7,209 nucleotides of DNA from assembly GCA_003661265.1 (NCBI GenBank), contig QMVU01000053.1, positions 1-7,209 on the forward strand. Direction: 5' to 3'. Both the position numbers and the translations under genes were made by a program. Each line of letters opens with the position of its first letter. Positions within the stretch are counted from its first letter, which is position 1. Source of the DNA: Thermoproteota archaeon (GTDB lineage: Archaea > Korarchaeota > Korarchaeia > Korarchaeales > Korarchaeaceae). Shown piece by piece: positions 1 to 4,304 of the stretch. Under the pieces are notes generated by a model. The model was given only the letters and a program-made list of their open reading frames with translations, was not told where the DNA came from and did no database searches.

Positions 1-113
1 AGGACTGCGAGATTTGCCTGGGCACCGAAATAGTTGCAGGAGAGCTTATCTGCAAGTCCTGCGGTGCAAGATTTGGAATTTATAGAGGGGTGCCCTGTCT
101 GTTAATCGGGTGA
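1..113 (+). CDS. Trm112-like zinc-binding protein, C-terminal fragment
   Basis: The reading frame enters from the left edge (first full codon at base 3) and ends at TGA 111-113, leaving 36 residues. They contain two CX2C pairs (residues 2/5 and 17/20), then an aromatic/Ile-Tyr strand and a hydrophobic Pro-Cys-Leu-Leu end. This is the layout of the Trm112/UPF0434 fold, where four cysteines bind one zinc and the tail usually reads like YPIRDGIPVLL. In archaea and eukaryotes Trm112 is a small partner that stabilises and activates several tRNA, rRNA and release-factor methyltransferases. The family is about 60-70 residues, so roughly half is outside the window. A generic zinc-ribbon protein is the main alternative. 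The neighbouring tRNA gene is suggestive but proves no link. Confidence 0.6.
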   Translation, partial: DCEICLGTEIVAGELICKSCGARFGIYRGVPCLLIG

Positions 114-147
114 TTTAAAGAACAAGCGCTGAAAAATACAGAGCAAT

Positions 148-157
148 CTTTTAATAT
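148..157 (+). promoter_or_regulatory. TATA-like box for the tRNA-Tyr gene
   Basis: The AT-rich stretch CTTTTAATAT lies about 29-38 nt upstream of the mature tRNA 5' end (186). That is where an archaeal TBP site would sit if transcription starts a few bases before the tRNA. The rest of 114-185 shows no gene. The assignment rests on position and composition only. Confidence 0.5.
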
Positions 158-185
158 TGATAGCGTGAATTAGATCTCTAGAATT

Positions 186-309
186 CGGGGCGTAGCTCAG
201 TGGTAGAGCGGCCGGCTGTAGGGGTTCGGATGGCCGAGCCCTCTCGGCAGCCGCTCATTCAATTCCGCCAGAAACCGGCAGGTCCCGGGTTCGAATCCCG
301 GCGCCCCGA
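186..309 (+). tRNA. tRNA-Tyr(GUA) with intron
   Basis: The cloverleaf folds fully. The acceptor stem 186-192/302-308 has seven Watson-Crick pairs, U8 and A9 are 193-194, and the D arm is 195-209 with GCTC/GAGC stems. The anticodon stem 211-215/275-279 has five pairs, the variable loop is AGGTC (280-284), the T stem is 285-289/297-301 with TTCGAAT loop, and the discriminator is A309. The anticodon GTA is 218-220. The first pair C1-G72 with A73 is the known archaeal/eukaryotic tyrosine identity set, which independently supports Tyr. A 52-nt intron follows position 37, so the mature exons are 186-221 and 274-309 (72 nt). CCA is not encoded. The gene runs toward the small leftward ORF, whose stop codon is 11 nt beyond the tRNA end. 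Confidence 0.95.
222..273 (+). other. tRNA-Tyr intron (canonical 37/38 position)
   Basis: Removing these 52 nt restores the anticodon loop between C32 and A38. The junctions fit a bulge-helix-bulge substrate of the archaeal splicing endonuclease. The 3' bulge is AAA (272-274, cut after the second A) and the 5' bulge is AGG (220-222, cut after the second base). The central helix pairs CUG (216-218) with CAG (269-271) and is imperfect: U219 pairs only by wobble to G267 if C268 is bulged. The intron core is a 6-bp GC-rich hairpin (233-238/243-248) with a CCCT loop. A one-base shift of both boundaries (221-272) cannot be excluded from sequence alone. Confidence 0.85.
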
Positions 310-322
310 TCTCTTTTCTCTT
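310..322 (+). terminator. Pyrimidine-rich tract after tRNA-Tyr
   Basis: TCTCTTTTCTCTT follows the tRNA discriminator directly and includes a run of four T. Archaeal RNA polymerase terminates at T-rich tracts without needing a hairpin, so this is a plausible terminator for the tRNA transcript. It overlaps the stop codon of the convergent small ORF. Confidence 0.4.
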
Positions 323-698
323 AAGTACTCCTAAGCTTTTTGAGCCTGTAAAAAACTCTGGAGGCAATTGAACTTCTTTCTAAGTTTGAATTTAATATGG
401 CTCTGGAGATCTCTTCAAGTTCATCCTTCGGTAACAATCGTATCACATTACCCACCTTCTCCCTAAGCCATAAGTTTCCTTCGCACAGCCTAAACATGTC
501 CGGATCAGCGCTCAATAACCCAGCTCTTATTAACTTATATGAGGTCTCAGGAGGTATTCGCTCAAAGATCTCAGGAGTTCTTCGGGGGATTTCACTAACT
601 ATAGCCCAAAATTCCTGAGCAGCATAAGAAAGACTTATCTCTCCCCTGTTAAGCCTGTCTATGATTTCATCTATTCTAGAAAGACTTCTCAAGTTCAA
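321..698 (-). CDS. Unrecognised small helical protein (125 aa, 5' end uncertain)
   Basis: I do not recognise this family. The 125-residue product is soluble, charged and mostly helical, with no membrane segment, no cysteine pairs and no obvious catalytic motif. Its central part is rich in Pro/Glu/Arg and its C-terminus is basic (RLKKLRST). The only usable start in this frame is a TTG at 698 with only a weak purine stretch close upstream. By contrast a TATA box (792-799), a ten-base Shine-Dalgarno match (747-756) and an ATG (736-738) lie upstream but in another frame, which stops at 676-678. The true N-terminus is therefore probably frame-disrupted, or the upstream frame is a leader peptide (see findings). 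The gene follows the DHH phosphoesterase gene on the same strand and runs convergently toward tRNA-Tyr. Confidence 0.6.
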   Translation of the reverse strand: MNLRSLSRIDEIIDRLNRGEISLSYAAQEFWAIVSEIPRRTPEIFERIPPETSYKLIRAGLLSADPDMFRLCEGNLWLREKVGNVIRLLPKDELEEISRAILNSNLERSSIASRVFYRLKKLRST

Positions 699-746
699 AC
701 ACCCTATTAACGGCCTCCGTCTTCCTATATATCATCATTAATCAGG

Positions 747-756
747 GATCACCTCC
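747..756 (-). promoter_or_regulatory. Strong Shine-Dalgarno site upstream of the 125-aa gene
   Basis: On the minus strand, GGAGGTGATC matches ten bases of the complement of the conserved 16S rRNA 3' end (GAUCACCUCC). It precedes ATG 738-736, which opens a 20-codon frame rather than the 125-aa frame. It also lies inside an 8-codon ORF (764-738) whose TAA overlaps that ATG by one base. Confidence 0.6.
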
Positions 757-791
757 ATCTTCATCGGCCGTGAGGGAATCCCCGCATTGAC

Positions 792-799
792 CATATAAA
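792..799 (-). promoter_or_regulatory. TATA box for the small leftward gene
   Basis: Read on the minus strand this is TTTATATG, close to the archaeal TATA consensus, placed just after the stop codon of the DHH gene. Transcription would start near 770, about 14 nt before the strong Shine-Dalgarno site. This suggests the small gene has its own promoter and does not depend only on read-through. Confidence 0.55.
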
Positions 800-1741
800 T
801 CAGTGGGATCTGTTTATTATCACCACCCTCAAACCACTTCTTCTCAAAAGTTTTTCAAGCAATTCCACGTTTTGAGGGCTAATAGTAGCACCTGCAGCTC
901 TTTCATGCCCGCCGCCACCCAATTTCGCAGCTAGTTCTAAAGCACTAACCCTAGACCCTCTTCTACTCCTTATTGACAGTCTACCCTTACCGTTGTCAGA
1001 AATCCTCAAAACAGCCTCAAGATCGACCAAATTCTGGAGCTTATAGTGAATTAACGGACTGAGATAACCAGGGCCTCTTCCTACATGAATTATAACCGCA
1101 AGATCCTTCCCATCTCCTATCCTCTCCGAGAGGGAGTCTATCCACGAGAGAAAATCTGCCTCTTTGTCCTCAATTTCCTTCCACAGAGGAAGAACTGTAC
1201 TCAATCTCAAGAGTTCCTCTCCTTTTGAAGGAACTTCTCTTATGAGCTCTTCCATAACTTTCTTAAGGGCTTTCTCCCTTCCTGGGGAGGAAAACAGTTT
1301 CCTAATAACTACCGTGAACTTTATTGAGCCCTCATCGTATTTACCTGAATCGACTTCCGAAGTTAAATCGACTAAGGGCTTAAGGTCTTTTAAACCCTCT
1401 TCTTTAAGTAATTCCCACACAAGAAGGGCTGTCGAGGGATAATTAGGTTTAACAAAAGATTTCAAAGCCCTCTTTCTTCCTAACTCTACATTGCTGGGAT
1501 GATGGTCAATGAGAAGTTTACACCCTCCTTTAGGAGGAGGAAGATCTGTAACTATGTCATATCTCCTTCTGTCATCTATCGCCCAATATGGTGCGGAAAA
1601 TGCCACGCTTAGAACCTTCTCCAAAAGTTTCCAGAAAATGCCAGCTGAGACTAGCCCATCTAGATCCTCACCATGTGTTAGTAAGCTATATGGGGGGTCT
1701 ACTTGGGATTCAAGCCACACTAAAAGGTCTTCCAAGTTCAC
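800..1741 (-). CDS. DHH/DHHA1-family phosphoesterase
   Basis: The 313-residue product has the full DHH superfamily set: HGEDLDG at 23-29 (motif I), Asp66, the signature DHH at 79-81 in LLIDHHPS, Asp131 in SEVDSG, and a C-terminal DHHA1 domain with GGGGHERAAG at 275-284. The conserved Asp/His residues bind two metal ions, usually Mn2+, for phosphodiester hydrolysis. Relatives include RecJ-like exonucleases and NrnA-type enzymes that degrade nanoRNA, pAp or cyclic dinucleotides. The size (about 310 aa, no extra domains) suits an NrnA-like or small archaeal DHH hydrolase rather than full RecJ; the exact substrate cannot be read here. It starts with GTG at 1741, preceded by GGGAG only 3 nt away; TTG at 1735 gives better spacing (9 nt). 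It is divergent from ribL and shares a TATA element with it. Confidence 0.9.
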   Translation of the reverse strand: MNLEDLLVWLESQVDPPYSLLTHGEDLDGLVSAGIFWKLLEKVLSVAFSAPYWAIDDRRRYDIVTDLPPPKGGCKLLIDHHPSNVELGRKRALKSFVKPNYPSTALLVWELLKEEGLKDLKPLVDLTSEVDSGKYDEGSIKFTVVIRKLFSSPGREKALKKVMEELIREVPSKGEELLRLSTVLPLWKEIEDKEADFLSWIDSLSERIGDGKDLAVIIHVGRGPGYLSPLIHYKLQNLVDLEAVLRISDNGKGRLSIRSRRGSRVSALELAAKLGGGGHERAAGATISPQNVELLEKLLRRSGLRVVIINRSH

Positions 1742-1770
1742 GCACTCCCTACAGACGATTAGGTATTAGG

Positions 1771-1780
1771 GTATTTAAAA
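1771..1780. promoter_or_regulatory. Shared bidirectional TATA element (DHH gene / ribL)
   Basis: GTATTTAAAA contains the palindrome TTTAAA and reads as a TATA box on both strands. The start codons at 1741 (minus) and 1810 (plus) are almost exactly equidistant from it, about 35 nt each way. With initiation about 26 nt from the box, each transcript would have a leader of roughly 8-10 nt, and a Shine-Dalgarno-like GGGAG or GAGG sits at or near each predicted 5' end. No other TATA-like element is seen in the 68-nt intergenic region. Confidence 0.55.
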
Positions 1781-1809
1781 CAACATTGAGTGGAGGAACT
1801 GAGGCGAAG

Positions 1810-2271
1810 TTGGGAAGAAAAGTGCTGACAGCAGGAACGTTCGATATAATACATGCTGGACATGTGAGACTTCTGTTAGAAGCCAAGAAGTTGGCTGGAT
1901 CAGATGGGGAATTGGTGGTAATCGTAGCTAGAGATGAAAACGTCAGGAAATACAAGGGACACCCCCCAATATTCACAGAGAGAGAAAGGCTTTTCATGAT
2001 ACAGAACCTCAAGCCAGTTGATAGAGCAGTTTTAGGGGATCTCAAAGATCCTCTCCTAATAATCGAGAGGGAAAAGCCAGATATAATTGTCTTGGGATAT
2101 GACCAGTGGGCGGCAGAGGATTGGCTTACCGAAGAGCTCACGAAAAGAGGGTTAAAGAGTAAAGTTATTCGTATGAAGAAATTCGAGGTGGAGATATCGT
2201 CCTCTAGCAAGGTCGTTGAGAGAATAATGAAGTTGTTTGGAAACCAAAAACAGGAAGGCAAGGAAGTCTGA
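1810..2271 (+). CDS. ribL: FAD synthetase, archaeal RibL type (nucleotidyltransferase)
   Basis: The 153-residue product is a single-domain cytidylyltransferase-like fold. It opens with VLTAGTFDIIHAGH, giving the nucleotide-binding HxGH motif at residues 15-18. The conserved RDENV segment (41-45) follows, then a PDIIVLGYDQW strand-loop (90-100), and the C-terminal ISSSSKVV (129-136) matches the family's second nucleotide-binding motif. Archaeal RibL transfers AMP from ATP to FMN, making FAD and pyrophosphate. The length equals known RibL proteins (about 150 aa). The frame is open back to 1588, but there it overlaps the DHH gene. TTG at 1810, with GAGG five bases upstream and the TATA box 30 nt before that, starts just ahead of the first strand; GTG at 1822 is an alternative. 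A related glycerol-phosphate or pantetheine-phosphate transferase is less likely. Confidence 0.88.
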   Translation: MGRKVLTAGTFDIIHAGHVRLLLEAKKLAGSDGELVVIVARDENVRKYKGHPPIFTERERLFMIQNLKPVDRAVLGDLKDPLLIIEREKPDIIVLGYDQWAAEDWLTEELTKRGLKSKVIRMKKFEVEISSSSKVVERIMKLFGNQKQEGKEV

Positions 2272-2309
2272 TAAATGCTCTATCGGCTAGATTTGAGCTC
2301 TCAGTTCTT

Positions 2310-2319
2310 AGGTTTTTAT
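2310..2319 (+). terminator. T-rich tract in the ribL / membrane-protein convergent gap
   Basis: AGGTTTTTAT holds a run of five T within the 52-nt convergent intergenic region, about 40 nt past the ribL stop. It is a plausible T-tract terminator for ribL. No matching T-rich tract was seen for the opposite strand. Confidence 0.35.
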
Positions 2320-2323
2320 AGAC

Positions 2324-3028
2324 CTACATCTTCCTGAATATCGGAATCTCAATGTGTGTGATGAATGCTGGATGTCCTCTTTTTGCGACTGTTACATACA
2401 CTACGACCTTAGTGTAGTTTCCTGGAGGCAAAGAGAGAATAACATAAGTCTCACCTTTCATGTTAGTTCTGCTCAAATTAGGATAAAGGGATGCATTAGT
2501 AAGGTTCGTCCAAATCCAGACAACAGCATCAGGAACTGATTGATTAAACTCGTCATATACTTTGACCGTAAGATTTACCGTCGCGTTCTCTCCTGGTTTA
2601 AGGTGCAGAATGGAAGGTTTAGCGTATATCAATGCTGAGATGTTACACCCGGTGGTTATAGGAAAATAAGTCTCTCTAACGACACTTTTTTCACCATAAT
2701 TTGCTTCAACACGAGCTACCTGTAGCCCAATGGAGTACTTCTCCTCATCTGCGATAAAGCTAGCGACGACATCTCTCTCGCTTATCGAGGAAAACTCTTT
2801 ACTTTCTATCTCTCTTCCTGTAGCCCCATCTACTATCTTCAAGGTGCAGGAAGCTGGAATTTCTTTAAATGTAATTTTTACATCGAACTTAGCTCCTAAA
2901 GGAACTATTTCAGGCTCAATTTGTATCTCAAATGGATACCTCTCTGGCAGGTTTGGCAGCACCAAGATCAATAACAGCAACACCATGTTGAAGCCTATGG
3001 CCAGTTTAAGCCTCCCATCCATCCTCAT
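2324..3028 (-). CDS. Membrane-anchored extracellular beta-sandwich protein, sequon-rich
   Basis: I do not recognise the exact family. From ATG 3028 the product has 234 residues: a short basic N-terminus (MRMDGRLK), a hydrophobic helix at about 9-24 (signal anchor or uncleaved signal peptide), then about 210 residues of beta-rich sequence outside the cell. There appear to be two Ig/invasin-like domains. The first is about 30-125, with Cys61; the second is about 129-234, with Cys128 at its start, so one disulfide is possible. The second opens like CARDB/Big-type domains (hydrophobic strand, LKPGENATVNLTV). It holds eight N-X-S/T sequons and the first domain has none. In-frame starts also exist at 3055 (ATG) and 3100 (TTG). 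I chose 3028 because it places the charged residues directly before the helix and because a TATA-like TCTTAAAAGA lies about 34 nt upstream. Confidence 0.75.
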   Translation of the reverse strand: MRMDGRLKLAIGFNMVLLLLILVLPNLPERYPFEIQIEPEIVPLGAKFDVKITFKEIPASCTLKIVDGATGREIESKEFSSISERDVVASFIADEEKYSIGLQVARVEANYGEKSVVRETYFPITTGCNISALIYAKPSILHLKPGENATVNLTVKVYDEFNQSVPDAVVWIWTNLTNASLYPNLSRTNMKGETYVILSLPPGNYTKVVVYVTVAKRGHPAFITHIEIPIFRKM

Positions 3029-3056
3029 ATGTGATCGGATCTGCTCCCTGCTCATC

Positions 3057-3066
3057 TCTTTTAAGA
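3057..3066 (-). promoter_or_regulatory. TATA-like box for the extracellular protein gene
   Basis: Read on the minus strand this is TCTTAAAAGA, centred about 34 nt upstream of ATG 3028. That would give a leader of under 10 nt, like other genes here. If the true start is 3055 this element would instead lie at the start codon and the call fails. Confidence 0.35.
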
Positions 3067-3083
3067 TTGTTGCATCCAACAAT
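3066..3083. repeat. Inverted repeat ATTGTTG-catc-CAACAAT
   Basis: This is a perfect 7-bp inverted repeat with a 4-nt spacer, just upstream of the TATA-like box of the leftward gene. It is one of four palindromes between the two divergent genes. It could be an operator half-site pair or, in RNA, a small hairpin. Confidence 0.5.
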
Positions 3084-3086
3084 GAA

Positions 3087-3096
3087 ATCCATGGAT
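3087..3096. repeat. 10-bp palindrome ATCCATGGAT
   Basis: This is a perfect, spacer-less palindrome in the divergent region, 3 nt from the preceding inverted repeat. Alone it could easily be chance; it is listed because of its neighbours. Confidence 0.35.
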
Positions 3097-3116
3097 ACAA
3101 GGTCTCTCAACTAAAG

Positions 3117-3135
3117 TAGAGTTCTCTGAACTCTA
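3117..3135. promoter_or_regulatory. Inverted repeat TAGAGTTC-tct-GAACTCTA, operator candidate
   Basis: This perfect 8-bp inverted repeat with a 3-nt spacer lies in the region between the divergent extracellular-protein gene and egsA, about 20 nt upstream of the TATA-like box proposed for egsA. Its geometry suits a dimeric winged-helix or ribbon-helix-helix regulator. No regulator gene lies in the window, so the binding protein is unknown. Confidence 0.5.
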
Positions 3136-3152
3136 GTGAATGGACTGTGAGA

Positions 3153-3161
3153 ATTTTTATG
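3153..3161 (+). promoter_or_regulatory. TATA-like box for egsA
   Basis: TTTTTATGT, in an AT-rich run beginning at 3150, would place transcription start near 3183-3186, giving a leader of about 16 nt before ATG 3201. This supports the internal start over the GTG at 3147, which lies upstream of the element. Confidence 0.4.
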
Positions 3162-3168
3162 TATGGAA

Positions 3169-3182
3169 CCATGAATTCATGG
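3169..3182. promoter_or_regulatory. 14-bp perfect palindrome CCATGAATTCATGG at the egsA 5' end
   Basis: This uninterrupted palindrome falls between the proposed egsA TATA box and its predicted transcription start, a position where a bound protein would block RNA polymerase. If egsA starts at 3147 or 3159 instead, the palindrome would be coding sequence. Confidence 0.45.
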
Positions 3183-3200
3183 AAGCAGTTGGCCCCCTTA

Positions 3201-4301
3201 ATGGAGAAATACGTAGATAAGCTTGAGTTCATAGAAAGTCCAAGGTACATATTTTTTGGTCCAAAAGCCCTAGAGAGAACCCCAATGATTCTAAGAGCTT
3301 TGGAGATAAGAGGAACCATTATGATAATAACGGGTGGCACTCATACCTATAAGATAGCTGAGAAGTTGGCTGATAGGCTTGATGAGGAGAACTGGTCGTA
3401 TGAGATACTGAAAGTCACCACTAAGATGCCCAAAACAAAGGATATCGAAAATCTCGTCGAGAAAGGAAGAAGTGTTCGTCCGGAGCTTCTGATTGGAGTT
3501 GGAGGAGGCAGAATTCTTGATGTAACCAAGCTTATGGCTGCATGGCTTGGACTAAAGTACTTGAGTGCTCCTACCTCAGCAAGTCACGATGGGGTTGCCT
3601 CTCCTTGCATAAACTTCCTACTCTCAAGGCAAATTGAGAGCGAAAAGGGTCCAGAATGGGCGGTGGCTGAGGCCCCCTTCGCGATTATCGCAGATACAGA
3701 GATAATAAAGAACGCGCCATCAGAAACGTTTAAGGCAGGGTTTGGTGACTTAATATCTAAGATCACAGCTGTTAAAGACTGGGAGCTAGCTTCGAAACTT
3801 AGAGCAGAAAGGTATAGTGAATACGCAGCCTCTATGGCCTTATTGAGCGCTAAAATAGTTATGGATCACGCTAACGAAATAAGGCCTGGTTTTGAGGAAA
3901 GTGCTAGAATATTAGTAAAGGCTCTGATAGGTAGTGGGGTAGCCATCAGCATAGCTGGTAGTTCTAGACCAGCAAGCGGCAGTGAACACCTTTTCAGTCA
4001 TGCATTGGATATCCTTGCCGCTGAAAAAGGGTACAGAAATACGCATCACGGGATACAGGTTGCCCTCGGGACTATAATGATGGCAGACCTACAGGGTCAG
4101 GATTGGAAGAAGATAAGGGAAAAACTCATGGAAGCAGGTGTCCCCGTCACGGCCAAGGAAGCCGGTCTAGATAGGAAAGCGGTAATAGAGGCCCTTACAA
4201 TTGCGCACAAGATTAGAGATAGGTTCACAATATTAGGCACAAGTGGTTTAACAGAAGCTGCAGCAAAGAGGCTAGCTGAGAGGACTGGCGTAATTTCATG
4301 A
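3201..4301 (+). CDS. egsA: sn-glycerol-1-phosphate dehydrogenase (egsA)
   Basis: This enzyme reduces dihydroxyacetone phosphate with NAD(P)H to sn-glycerol-1-phosphate, the stereospecific backbone of archaeal membrane lipids. From ATG 3201 it has 366 residues, close to the family's usual 345-395. The N-terminal nucleotide-binding half has ITGGTHTY and GVGGGRILDVTK (GGG at 101-103, Asp107, Lys110), followed by the SAPTSASHDG segment (122-131). The helical half carries the metal-binding set of the iron/glycerol dehydrogenase superfamily: Asp183 in GFGDLISK, His263 in GSEHLFSH and His283 in HHGIQVALG. The frame also allows GTG 3147 and ATG 3159; these add 14-18 residues before the conserved SPRYIFFG strand and would overlap a TATA-like box. 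The gene is convergent with ABCE1, with 3 nt between stops, and divergent from the sequon-rich protein gene. Confidence 0.95.
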   Translation: MEKYVDKLEFIESPRYIFFGPKALERTPMILRALEIRGTIMIITGGTHTYKIAEKLADRLDEENWSYEILKVTTKMPKTKDIENLVEKGRSVRPELLIGVGGGRILDVTKLMAAWLGLKYLSAPTSASHDGVASPCINFLLSRQIESEKGPEWAVAEAPFAIIADTEIIKNAPSETFKAGFGDLISKITAVKDWELASKLRAERYSEYAASMALLSAKIVMDHANEIRPGFEESARILVKALIGSGVAISIAGSSRPASGSEHLFSHALDILAAEKGYRNTHHGIQVALGTIMMADLQGQDWKKIREKLMEAGVPVTAKEAGLDRKAVIEALTIAHKIRDRFTILGTSGLTEAAAKRLAERTGVIS

Positions 4302-4304
4302 AGA

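Noticed and set aside
186..309. Two half tRNAs (split tRNA) or a tandem pair.
   Set aside because: Both halves are adjacent on one strand, separated by 52 nt with bulge-helix-bulge junctions, and join into one perfect cloverleaf.
397..618. A 73-codon plus-strand open frame opposite the 125-aa gene.
   Set aside because: It is Ser-rich low-complexity sequence with no ribosome site, typical of the antisense of a charged helical protein. The minus-strand product looks more natural, though neither is recognised.
1588..1809. A 74-codon N-terminal extension of ribL, open in frame upstream of 1810.
   Set aside because: It lies inside the DHH gene on the other strand, does not resemble the nucleotidyltransferase family, and lies upstream of the TATA box and Shine-Dalgarno-like site.
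1749..2261. A 170-codon open frame on the minus strand across ribL.
   Set aside because: It is a mirror of ribL's coding sequence, Ser/Ile/Pro-rich without motifs, and the plus strand clearly encodes RibL.
2730..3119. A 129-codon plus-strand open frame opposite the extracellular protein gene.
   Set aside because: It has Ser/Ile/Asn-biased composition without motifs, while the minus strand gives a coherent signal anchor and beta domains.
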